Below, in pieces: positions 32,585 through 39,218 of a stretch of DNA of 46,519 nucleotides. The DNA lies in the IMG/VR virus record IMGVR_UViG_3300046501_000160, positions 1 through 46,519 of that record; one strand, written 5' to 3'. The notes under the pieces are model-generated. The model worked only from the letters and a program-made list of their open reading frames with translations. It was not told the DNA's origin and made no database searches. The translations under genes were made by a program, and so were the position numbers. Position 1 is the stretch's first letter, and each line of letters starts with the position of its first letter. The DNA comes from a virus.

Positions 32585-32908
32585 ATGGCAACATTCAATC
32601 ACACACTAGGTAAGACGCGCGCGGGGGAAGGCACGCGCATTTGGCTAGAGGGCAAGCGCCTAATCGATCATGGTTTCGTGCACGGTGCCTTCGTCATGCG
32701 AACGTGGTCCGAAGGCCGCTTGCATCTCGCTGTGACCAGCGAAGGCGAATGGCAGACGTTGCCACGTAGCGAGCGCACAACGGTCGCAGGCACTGCCGCG
32801 CGTCCCATTATCGATATCACAGGCGCTGCAGTCCGCGACGCCTTCCCCTCAGGCAAGATCACCGCGACATGGTTTGCCGATGGTCGCTGCATCATTAAGG
32901 GCGCCTAG
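32585..32908 (+). CDS. Early hypothetical protein behind leader RNA A
   Basis: This 107-residue protein is beta-rich and contains GKRLIDHGFVHGAFVMRTW and GEWQTLPRSERTTVAG. It starts at ATG 32585 with AAAAGGA upstream. The family is unknown. Its leader is nearly identical to that of the gene at 33185, so the two genes are probably controlled together. Confidence 0.75.
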   Translation: MATFNHTLGKTRAGEGTRIWLEGKRLIDHGFVHGAFVMRTWSEGRLHLAVTSEGEWQTLPRSERTTVAGTAARPIIDITGAAVRDAFPSGKITATWFADGRCIIKGA

Positions 32909-32911
32909 GCC

Positions 32912-33103
32912 ATGCCGAATTACGAATGCTTTGCCCCGGGTCACCCTATCCCCGTTGAGACCATCGCGGCCGAAACGTCATGGGAAGCGCGCAAGGCGTT
33001 TGCCGCCAAGCATCACCTAGGGGGCACGCTAGGCGTCATTGCGCGCCGCACTGACCTTATTGACGAAACGTGGAAGCGTATCGCGGACAAGCATCGCGAC
33101 TAA
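32912..33103 (+). CDS. Early hypothetical protein
   Basis: This 63-residue protein starts at ATG 32912, eight bases after the previous coding end region. It contains a helix, SWEARKAFAAKHHL, and a basic C terminus. No ribosome-binding site is evident, so translation may be coupled to the gene before. It was not recognised. Confidence 0.6.
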   Translation: MPNYECFAPGHPIPVETIAAETSWEARKAFAAKHHLGGTLGVIARRTDLIDETWKRIADKHRD

Positions 33104-33117
33104 CCACGCAATCAAAC

Positions 33118-33160
33118 GAGACCTTACGGCGCGCGGTGAAAGCCTACGCGCCTTGAGGCA
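33118..33160 (+). ncRNA. Structured leader RNA, copy B
   Basis: This is the same fold as copy A: outer stem GGCGCG (33128-33133) with CGCGCC (33147-33152), inner stem GGT/GCC with a GAAA tetraloop (33138-33141), and flanking CCT/AGG. Similarity to copy A continues through the ribosome-binding site to the start codon of the following gene. Confidence 0.7.
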
Positions 33161-33184
33161 ATGGGGAATACAGAAAGGGATGTA

Positions 33185-33379
33185 ATGACGACCGTTGCTC
33201 AATACGCATTAGAAGCCCAACAGGCTGGGTTTCGAATTGAAGAAGACGACGAGGGCTTGCTCTGGATTATCACGCCAGCGCGCCCGCGTAGGCCTTCGCA
33301 GCGCCTAGGCTCTTACACTAACAGCGACCGCGCTTGGATGGCTGCAGCTTCAACCGCACGTAGGCAATTCACGCTATAG
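33185..33379 (+). CDS. Early hypothetical protein behind leader RNA B
   Basis: This 64-residue protein is taken from ATG 33185, with AAAGGGA upstream and the same spacing as the paralogous leader A; ATG 33161 is a weaker alternative. It contains FRIEEDDEGLLWIITPARP and a basic end. It was not recognised. Confidence 0.65.
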   Translation: MTTVAQYALEAQQAGFRIEEDDEGLLWIITPARPRRPSQRLGSYTNSDRAWMAAASTARRQFTL

Positions 33380-33380
33380 T

Positions 33381-33502
33381 GCATATGCCGCAGTAAAACT
33401 ACGGAACGCAAAATCAGTATCCAACTGTGCGCCAATCACACTTGTGCCTGATTTGGGTTAGTGCTTTTAGAGCAAGACAATTCCGGCGCACACGCGGCAT
33501 GC
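33381..33502 (+). ncRNA. Possible folded RNA, about 120 nt
   Basis: The ends pair over nine bases with a two-base bulge: GCAT-AT-GCCGC (33381-33391) with GCGGCATGC (33494-33502). A second stem inside pairs TGTGCGCC (33426-33433) with GGCGCACA (33485-33492), and it encloses shorter hairpins such as GCTTTTAGAGC. A TATAGT box lies immediately upstream (33375-33380). No reading frame explains the segment. It could be a small RNA or the leader of the next gene. Confidence 0.6.
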
Positions 33503-33539
33503 TGCCAGTTTAAGGCCTCGGGGAAGGCATTATGGGAAT

Positions 33540-33842
33540 ATGCGACCAATCATCACCATTGACGAGAACGGCCAACTTATCTCGACCATTATCGACAACG
33601 ACAGCGTTGCGCCGTGCATCGCAGTGGGTACACGCTTTACCTTTCACAGACCTTACGAAACCCCTTGGGGTGAAGTGCCAATGGGGATTACTGCGACGGT
33701 GATCGAAACACATGATGCGACTGGCGAGCTTGACCTGGAGGTCCAGGAGAAGGTACCAGCGCTGTTCATGTGGCATGGCTTACTCATTCTTCTGCCCTTT
33801 ATGTCAGAAGACTTAAGTGCCTGCCTGAAGCTGCTAAGTTGA
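33540..33842 (+). CDS. Early hypothetical protein
   Basis: This 100-residue beta-rich protein contains GTRFTFHRPYETPWGEVPMG and ends with a hydrophobic stretch, FMWHGLLILLPF. It starts at ATG 33540 after GGGAA. It was not recognised. The folded RNA at 33381-33502 precedes it. Confidence 0.7.
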   Translation: MRPIITIDENGQLISTIIDNDSVAPCIAVGTRFTFHRPYETPWGEVPMGITATVIETHDATGELDLEVQEKVPALFMWHGLLILLPFMSEDLSACLKLLS

Positions 33843-33852
33843 CAACCGAATT

Positions 33853-33877
33853 CCCGGGGAGCATATAGTTCCCCGGG
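33853..33877. promoter_or_regulatory. Inverted repeat before the regulator gene, operator or weak terminator
   Basis: CCCGGGGA (33853-33860) pairs with TCCCCGGG (33870-33877) around a nine-base AT-rich spacer. Only three T follow, so it would be a poor terminator. Lying 23 bases before a MarR-like regulator gene, it may be its own operator. Confidence 0.5.
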
Positions 33878-33899
33878 TTTCATCTAAGGAACAGTAACA

Positions 33900-34283
33900 A
33901 TGCCCGCGCACCAGAGTTTTAAGCCAACCCTTTCCGACGAAGAACGCGCAGCCGCTCGCGCGCTCCGACTTGCATTAGAGCCTTTTTATACCATGCGTCC
34001 CAACGTGCCCCTTAGCTACCTGCGCACGTTCCTGCTCATCGCCGAGGAAGAAGGCTTAGGCGTCAACGAATACGCTGGCATTGGCGACATCGCGCCTAGT
34101 GTCATGACGCGCAACATTCTCGACATCGGCTCAATCAACCGACACAAAGAAGAAGGCCTCGCGCTGGTCACCAACGAGCGCGACCCGTTCGACCTTCGCA
34201 AGCATAACGTCAAGGTGACGCCCAAAGGCCGCGCGCTGGTGCGGCAGTGGGTCACCGTGCTGCGCTCTTATTGCAAGGCCTGA
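33900..34283 (+). CDS. MarR-like winged-helix regulator, candidate lysogeny control protein
   Basis: This 127-residue protein has the winged-helix order: PLSYLRTFLLIAEEEGLGVNEYA, recognition-helix region SVMTRNILDIG, and a wing ending in RKHNVKVTPKGRALV. MarR-like proteins of this size bind palindromic DNA as dimers. It sits directly upstream of the integrase, and no other repressor-like protein was found in the early region, so it is the best candidate for the lysogeny switch. ATG 33900 has AAGGA nine bases upstream. Confidence 0.75.
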   Translation: MPAHQSFKPTLSDEERAAARALRLALEPFYTMRPNVPLSYLRTFLLIAEEEGLGVNEYAGIGDIAPSVMTRNILDIGSINRHKEEGLALVTNERDPFDLRKHNVKVTPKGRALVRQWVTVLRSYCKA

Positions 34284-34287
34284 TCAC

Positions 34288-34371
34288 ATGCACGCCCTTG
34301 GTTATGAAGTGGCGGGCTTTGTGCTGGCGTTCATTATCGCAGAAATCATTCGCTGCTACTGGAGGCGTTGA
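34288..34371 (+). CDS. Mini membrane protein (27 aa) between regulator and integrase
   Basis: This 27-residue peptide has a membrane helix, VAGFVLAFIIAEIIRCYW, and a basic end. Its stop lies one base before the integrase ATG, and its last codons carry the integrase ribosome-binding site (GGAGG), so it could couple integrase translation. Confidence 0.45.
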   Translation: MHALGYEVAGFVLAFIIAEIIRCYWRR

Positions 34372-34372
34372 T

Positions 34373-35497
34373 ATGGCATTCGCAGAACGAGACAGCCGCA
34401 CGAAGAAGCATACGGGCCGATGGGCCGTGGACTTCTGGTGGCGCGTCAAGGGGCAACCTGAGAAGCGCATGCGTCGTGCATTCGACAGCAAGGCCGAGGC
34501 CGAAGCTGCAGAGACATACGCGCGTGCGACCGGCCTCTGGCCCCAACAGTCAGCCGAGGAAGCCAAGGGCCCCTCGTTCAAAGAGGCGGCCGAGGACATG
34601 CGAGCCAAGCATGACGTTTGGCTGGCTGGCAGGGACGTCAGCGGGCAGCGTAGGCTCGACTGGGTCATTGAGCACATTGGGCACCTGCCGGTCGCGCACG
34701 TCAGCACAGAGGACCTAGACGGGCTTGTGGCGGCCCTGCGCAAGCGCAAGGTGATCAACCGCCGCAACGACACTGGCAAGCTCCGGGGGCGCACCATCAA
34801 CGGCTACCTGACCATGGCCAGCGCCGTCCTGACGTGGGCCGCGTCGCGCCCGAAGGTCTATGGGGACTTCAGGGTGCCCGAGGTGCCGTGGGCGCAGATC
34901 ATCGAAACCCGCATCTACTTTATGACCATGGACCAGCAAGCTCTCCTCGTGCGCCATTACCTGGAGCAGGGCTGGCCCGAGGAAGCGCTGATCGTTCGGA
35001 CCCTCTGTGCGAGTGGCATGCGCTGGTCAGAATTCGCAGGGCTGGAGCCTCACATGATCACCTTCAGCAAGGCTGGAAATGGTACCGAGGTGGGTTGGAT
35101 CAAGCTGGATCGGACCAAGACAAATCATCCCAGAGACATCCCTATTCCGCCTGCGCTGGCGCGAGAGGTACGAGCACTAATCGGGAACGATTGGAGACCA
35201 AACTACAGTCGCTCGCGCACTAGGTTTGACACTGCACGGGATTTGCTTGGGTTGCCGCCGTCCCTAACGCTTTATGGCGCACGTCACGCGGCTGCGACCT
35301 ACCTGACCAAGCAAGGCATGCCCCCGGCAAATATCCAATCATTCATGGGACATAAGAGCTACAAGACGACCGAGAAGTACGTTCACGTCGAGAGCGAAAA
35401 CCTCGTCCAAGCTGTCGAATTTCTCACCCCAACGCTTGGGGGCACGCCAGCTATTGGCCATGTGTCGGAAGTGGTTGCTTTCAAGAAAGTCAACTGA
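34373..35497 (+). CDS. int: Tyrosine recombinase, phage integrase
   Basis: This 374-residue integrase has an N-terminal arm/core-binding region followed by the catalytic domain: Arg I in LCASGMRWSEFAGLEP, the box II block LYGARHAAATYL (Arg II present, but the usual first His is Tyr), and FMGHKSYKTTEKYVHV with the tyrosine nucleophile. ATG 34373 follows GGAGG six bases upstream, favouring it over an upstream ATG at 34247. It would insert the phage at the host tRNA-Cys gene using the attP-like site that lies 20 bases downstream. Confidence 0.95.
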   Translation: MAFAERDSRTKKHTGRWAVDFWWRVKGQPEKRMRRAFDSKAEAEAAETYARATGLWPQQSAEEAKGPSFKEAAEDMRAKHDVWLAGRDVSGQRRLDWVIEHIGHLPVAHVSTEDLDGLVAALRKRKVINRRNDTGKLRGRTINGYLTMASAVLTWAASRPKVYGDFRVPEVPWAQIIETRIYFMTMDQQALLVRHYLEQGWPEEALIVRTLCASGMRWSEFAGLEPHMITFSKAGNGTEVGWIKLDRTKTNHPRDIPIPPALAREVRALIGNDWRPNYSRSRTRFDTARDLLGLPPSLTLYGARHAAATYLTKQGMPPANIQSFMGHKSYKTTEKYVHVESENLVQAVEFLTPTLGGTPAIGHVSEVVAFKKVN

Positions 35498-35516
35498 TAC
35501 AGGCTCTTACCAATGG

Positions 35517-35562
35517 GGCCACGTGGCGGAGTGGTTACGCGCCGGTCTGCAAAACCGCTGTC
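35517..35562 (+). other. attP candidate: 5' half of a tRNA-Cys gene
   Basis: The segment reads as acceptor strand GGCCACG, D arm (GCGGAGTGGTTACGC) and anticodon arm with loop CTGCAAA (anticodon GCA, Cys). It then diverges with no T arm or acceptor 3' strand. The outermost anticodon pair is C-C, so the match probably ends there. Directly following the integrase gene, it is best read as the phage attachment core. Confidence 0.7.
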
Positions 35563-35610
35563 AACATACTTCCCCTTGTAAACGTAATTTTCTGACCTAT
35601 ACAAGCAACC

Positions 35611-35634
35611 GGGCTCGCTACGGCGGGCCCTTTT
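35611..35634 (+). terminator. Strong intrinsic terminator after attP
   Basis: GGGCTCGC pairs with GCGGGCCC (one G-U) around a TACG tetraloop, followed by TTTT. It ends early/integrase transcription in free phage. In a prophage it would also stop transcription arriving from the host tRNA-Cys promoter before it reaches the RNA polymerase gene. Confidence 0.9.
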
Positions 35635-35640
35635 GCGGCT

Positions 35641-35735
35641 CTAATACCTTCCACCTGTCAAAAGACTTCCCAGAAGGCACATCTGCTGTTCTGTCAATGA
35701 GTTAGCCGCTAAGCCTCAGGGGGTTTAGCCAAGAC
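35641..35735 (+). promoter_or_regulatory. Promoter-like module upstream of RNA polymerase (copy 2)
   Basis: A TAATA..CTTCC..CTGTCAAAAG element (35641-35670) is followed about 70 bases later by AGCCTCAGGGGGTTTAGCC (35711-35730), which can fold back on CTAAGCC. The same two elements recur with the same spacing downstream of the polymerase gene at 38291-38384. The module lies between the attP terminator and the polymerase start. Confidence 0.65.
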
Positions 35736-35753
35736 AAAAGGAACTGTTCCCCG

Positions 35754-38288
35754 ATGAACGCCATTCCGTCTACTCTGGAATTCGATCTAGCCGTTAAAAA
35801 GATCAACACCCAAGACACAAGAGCTAGGACCAACGAAGGCTTCAGCAGCACCCTAGGTGCACGCAAGCTCACCGAGCGCAGCCTTAAGGCCGTGACGGCT
35901 GGTGTCGTTGATGCATTGAACAACAGCCACAAGCTCCGCTCCGACAGCATGGAGTTCCGGCTCCAACGTGTCCTTAGGGGCCTGCAGCCCGAGGTGATCG
36001 CACTGGCGTGCCTCATGCCTGCGCTCAACAGCGTGGCCCTCGAACACACCCACCGTGACGCCGCGCTGGCCATTGGGGGCTCCCTGTGGACCGAGGCTTA
36101 CATGGCCAAGCTGCTGGTGACCGACAAGAAGGCCGCAGGGTCCATTACGAAGGCCGCTGGCGAGCGCTTCGCCAATGTGAAGCTCAGGCAGGCCAAGGTG
36201 ATCAAAGACGCCTCCAGCCGCCTTGGGTTCACTATGGAGGAATGGACGCGGCCGATGCGCCTGCACGCTGGCCAGTGGGGCGTGAACATCCTGCTGCAGG
36301 CCCTGCCTGACGTGTTCGAGCTTCGCGAAATCCCGAACGATGCAGAGAAGGCGTGGAGTGTCACCGACGAAGCCGCGACCATGATGGACGACGTCGTCAA
36401 CGATGCCGTGCTGAAGTCTCCCGTGTATCAGCCGCGCACTGTGAAGCCGAACGACTGGACGGACTTCTATTCGAAGATTGCAGAAGACAGGCGCTTCGCG
36501 TCCGTCGCGGTCCCCTTGGTCCGCACGCTGCACAAAGAGACCGTCGCTGCCATCAAGCATGCCATTCGCACGGGCCAGATGGACGGCGTTATGCGTGCAG
36601 TCAACAACCTGCAGAGCGTGCCTTACAAGCTCAACGGTTGGCTTCTGGGTGTTATCCAGGAATGCGACCATCTGGGCATTGAGGTGAAGGGCGTTCCCGC
36701 GAAGCAACCCAAGAAGGTCACGCCGCGCTCGCCTGATGACCTGTGGGCAGCAATGACCAAAGCAGAGCAGGGTCGTCGCGCTGCTCAGATCAAGACCGAG
36801 AAGAAGCGCAACCGCATCGACAAGGCTGCGCGTCTCAAGTTCAACATCGACCTGAGCGTCGCCCGTCGCATGCAATTGGCTGACAAATTCTACACGCCGA
36901 TGAACCTCGACTGGCGCGGTCGCGTTTATTATCTCACGCAGTTCAACTTCCAGCGCGAGGACTACGTGCGCGGCATGTTCCTGTTCGCCAACGGCAAGCC
37001 TGTGGGCGAGCGGGGCATCTATCACCTGAAGCTTCAAGCAGCCAATACCTGGAGCGGAGAGCAGAAGCTCGACAAGCAGCCGATGCACGTGCGCGTGCAA
37101 TGGGCAAACGACAACATCGAGCTACTGCGGGACTACGTTGCGCGCCCTCTGCACAACACCGAATGGACGAAGGCCGACAAACCCTTCGCCTTCCTCGCTG
37201 CAGTCCGTGAGTTGGTCAACGCATGGGACAATCCGTCTTACGTCTGCCACCTCCCGGTAGCGTTCGATGGTAGCTGCAATGGCCTGCAGCATCTCTGCGC
37301 CATGACCCGCGCGCCCGAGGGCAAGTACGTCAACCTGACGAAAAACGCCACGCCTGAGGACATCTATCAGTTGGTCGCGGACGCCGCGCTCAAGAGCATC
37401 GAGGCCGACAAGCACAGCGACACCTTGTATTACGCTCAGGGCCCCGCTGACGCTCCCCGCAAGGCTAACGCTACGCTGGGTGACCTCGCGCAACTCGCCA
37501 TCGAGTATGGCGTCAACCGCAAGCTCGTGAAGCGCAACGTGATGACCTTCGCCTATAGCTCGAAAGAGAACGGGATGAAGGACCAGCACGTCGAGGACAC
37601 CATCGACGCTGAGAGCCTCAAGGGCAACTATCCGTTCGGCACCACCTTTGCCGAGCAGCAGTTGGCCGCGTCGTATCTCGCCAAGCGTACGATGGCAGCG
37701 ATTAAGAGCGTCGTGGGTAAGCCTGCCGAGGCTATGGCCTTCATGCAGAAGCTTGCACAGCAACTCGCCCACGAAGGCAAGGCGCTGACGTGGAAGACGC
37801 CCATGGGTCTCCCTTGGATCAACCGCTATCATGCGTCCAACGTGAAGGTGATCAGGCTCTCTTGCTACAGCAAGGGCGTCCGCGTCCAAGTCGATACCAT
37901 GCTGTCGGACGGCTTCGACGCGAACATCGCGAAGCGCGAGGTCACCAATGGCGTGGCTCCTAACTTCGTGCATGCCCTCGACGGCAGTCATTTGCAGGCT
38001 TCTGTGAATGCCGCTGCCGACCGAGGTATCGTTGACTTCGCTACTGTGCATGACAGCTATGGATGCCTTCCAGCGGATGCTGATCTCTTCAATGAGGTGA
38101 TCCGCGAGGAGTTCCTGCGCATCTACGCAGACACTGACGTCCTGCAGGAGCTTCTCGACGACGCCGTGAAGCAACTGTCGGAGGCGGGCCGCGCCAAGCT
38201 GGAAAAAGAGCTTGAGAAGGCCCCTAAGCCCCTCCCGGGTGATCTTCCCTTGGAGCAGATCATCAGCGCCGTCTACGCCTTCGCGTGA
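35754..38288 (+). CDS. T7-type single-subunit DNA-directed RNA polymerase
   Basis: This 844-residue polymerase (T7 gp1 has 883) transcribes middle and late phage genes. Palm motif A AFDGSCNGLQH holds Asp505, motif B LVKRNVMTFAYSSKENG holds Lys593 and Tyr601, and motif C ATVHDSYG holds Asp767, matching Asp537, Lys631, Tyr639 and Asp812 of T7. The N-terminal promoter-binding domain is less conserved, so promoters should differ from T7. The ribosome-binding site AAGGAA lies in a small hairpin (GGAA-CTG-TTCC), which may limit translation. Duplicated control modules flank the gene. Confidence 0.97.
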   Translation: MNAIPSTLEFDLAVKKINTQDTRARTNEGFSSTLGARKLTERSLKAVTAGVVDALNNSHKLRSDSMEFRLQRVLRGLQPEVIALACLMPALNSVALEHTHRDAALAIGGSLWTEAYMAKLLVTDKKAAGSITKAAGERFANVKLRQAKVIKDASSRLGFTMEEWTRPMRLHAGQWGVNILLQALPDVFELREIPNDAEKAWSVTDEAATMMDDVVNDAVLKSPVYQPRTVKPNDWTDFYSKIAEDRRFASVAVPLVRTLHKETVAAIKHAIRTGQMDGVMRAVNNLQSVPYKLNGWLLGVIQECDHLGIEVKGVPAKQPKKVTPRSPDDLWAAMTKAEQGRRAAQIKTEKKRNRIDKAARLKFNIDLSVARRMQLADKFYTPMNLDWRGRVYYLTQFNFQREDYVRGMFLFANGKPVGERGIYHLKLQAANTWSGEQKLDKQPMHVRVQWANDNIELLRDYVARPLHNTEWTKADKPFAFLAAVRELVNAWDNPSYVCHLPVAFDGSCNGLQHLCAMTRAPEGKYVNLTKNATPEDIYQLVADAALKSIEADKHSDTLYYAQGPADAPRKANATLGDLAQLAIEYGVNRKLVKRNVMTFAYSSKENGMKDQHVEDTIDAESLKGNYPFGTTFAEQQLAASYLAKRTMAAIKSVVGKPAEAMAFMQKLAQQLAHEGKALTWKTPMGLPWINRYHASNVKVIRLSCYSKGVRVQVDTMLSDGFDANIAKREVTNGVAPNFVHALDGSHLQASVNAAADRGIVDFATVHDSYGCLPADADLFNEVIREEFLRIYADTDVLQELLDDAVKQLSEAGRAKLEKELEKAPKPLPGDLPLEQIISAVYAFA

Positions 38289-38290
38289 CC

Positions 38291-38384
38291 AGATAGCTTC
38301 CCTCTGTCAAAAGACTGCGGGGAAGCATCATCTTCCACAAAATCAACTACTTAGCCCCCGAGCATCAGGGGGTTTAGCCAAGAC
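38291..38384 (+). promoter_or_regulatory. Promoter-like module downstream of RNA polymerase (copy 3)
   Basis: GATAGCTTCC..CTGTCAAAAG (38291-38322) folds with GGGGAAGC, and 69 bases on comes AGCATCAGGGGGTTTAGCC (38361-38379). The latter is preceded by TTAGCCCCC, so a GGGGG/CCCCC hairpin is possible. It heads the operon of host-takeover and replication genes. Confidence 0.65.
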
Positions 38385-38422
38385 GCCATCCCGGCAAGGC
38401 CCAGTCACCCCGGAGATTTCCC

Positions 38423-38590
38423 ATGGAATACCAGACCAAGCATTCCTCTGCCTCCCGCAACTTCCGCAATGACGTGCTGCGCGGCGTCGAGCCAACCATC
38501 ATCGACCGCGCGACATTGGAGGCACGTGGGATCAACACCGAGGCGCTGGAGCAGCGCATTCGCCAGAGCACGGAGGTTCGCCACTCATGA
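38423..38590 (+). CDS. Small hypothetical protein
   Basis: This 55-residue polar protein starts at ATG 38423 after GGAG. It is probably helical in its second half (ALEQRIRQSTEVRHS). It is the first gene of the operon after the RNA polymerase module and overlaps the next start (ATGA). The leader CCAGTCACCCCGGAGAT recurs before two other genes. Confidence 0.65.
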   Translation: MEYQTKHSSASRNFRNDVLRGVEPTIIDRATLEARGINTEALEQRIRQSTEVRHS

Positions 38591-38790
38591 TCCGAAAGCG
38601 TCTCTACGACCGGCTGTGCAGCGTCTCGCACACTCCGGCATTCCATGCGTCTCACGGAGTGGCGCACTGCGCTTACTTCGTGGCCGTGATGGCTGAAGGC
38701 CATGGTCTGTACGCCATCGTTGGCGGGGTCATGGTCGTCTACTCCCTGATCACTGTGCTGACGACGGAGGAGCACGATGAACATTCCTAA
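38587..38790 (+). CDS. Small membrane protein
   Basis: This 67-residue protein has a basic N terminus and a membrane segment, LYAIVGGVMVVYSLITVL, with an acidic end. It is translationally coupled to its neighbours and overlaps the next gene by 14 bases. Unknown function. Confidence 0.6.
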   Translation: MIRKRLYDRLCSVSHTPAFHASHGVAHCAYFVAVMAEGHGLYAIVGGVMVVYSLITVLTTEEHDEHS

Positions 38791-38938
38791 CGATCAGCCT
38801 TACTTCGTCCATCGGTCCCCTCGTGGGGCCGTTGTTGTTTGTAGGGCCCACATCGTCACCGAGGAAGTCAAAGAGGAAGAAGCCCTCGCCTTGGTCCGCT
38901 CACTCAACGAAGAACACAAAAAGAGGCTGACCGCATGA
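38777..38938 (+). CDS. Small hypothetical protein
   Basis: This 53-residue protein starts at ATG 38777 with GGAGG six bases upstream. It has a strand pair (GAVVVCRAHIVTEE) and a charged C-terminal helix. The stop overlaps the next ATG. It was not recognised. Confidence 0.6.
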   Translation: MNIPNDQPYFVHRSPRGAVVVCRAHIVTEEVKEEEALALVRSLNEEHKKRLTA

Positions 38939-39075
38939 CCGGTGGATACATCAACCTGCTCACTCTCAACAACACTGCCGACTGGCACGCGACCATGGCC
39001 ATGAAGGCTTACCGCAAGAAGCAGTGGGACGCCTATCGGCGGCACATCAGCATCGCAGACAGCCTGCGCACCTAA
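38935..39075 (+). CDS. Small hypothetical protein (46 aa)
   Basis: This 46-residue protein starts at ATG 38935, overlapping the previous stop. It is aromatic and basic in the middle (MAMKAYRKKQWDAYRRHI). It is the last of a four-gene coupled run. Unknown function. Confidence 0.55.
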   Translation: MTGGYINLLTLNNTADWHATMAMKAYRKKQWDAYRRHISIADSLRT

Positions 39076-39110
39076 CACGAGGCACGGCCCGGTGAGGGGT
39101 GGAGAAGGCA

Positions 39111-39153
39111 GGGGATCGTTCTAGCGCTGAACAAGCGCTGAGCGATGGACCCC
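39111..39153 (+). promoter_or_regulatory. Long interrupted hairpin before the ART-like gene
   Basis: GGGG, ATCG and AGCGCT (39111-39128) pair in order with AGCGCT, CGAT and CCCC (39134-39153) around a GAACA loop with small internal loops. A TCAATTTTTT run lies about 27 bases after. It could be a processing site or weak terminator between the small genes and 39219. Confidence 0.5.
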
Positions 39154-39218
39154 ATGCGCCCCGGGTGAAGACATACCCCCTCAATTTTTTCCATCAGCAC
39201 CAGTCATCGGAGATACCA

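Noticed and set aside
35517-35600. A complete tRNA-Cys gene
   Set aside because: Only the 5' half is present; no T arm or matching acceptor 3' strand follows.
35853-37100. Long minus-strand reading frame (415 codons) opposite the RNA polymerase gene
   Set aside because: It lies wholly within a gene with clear motifs, follows from high third-position GC, and shows no domain pattern.
37122-38174. Second long minus-strand frame opposite the RNA polymerase gene
   Set aside because: Same reason: an antisense shadow of a well-supported gene with no ribosome-binding site or family signal.
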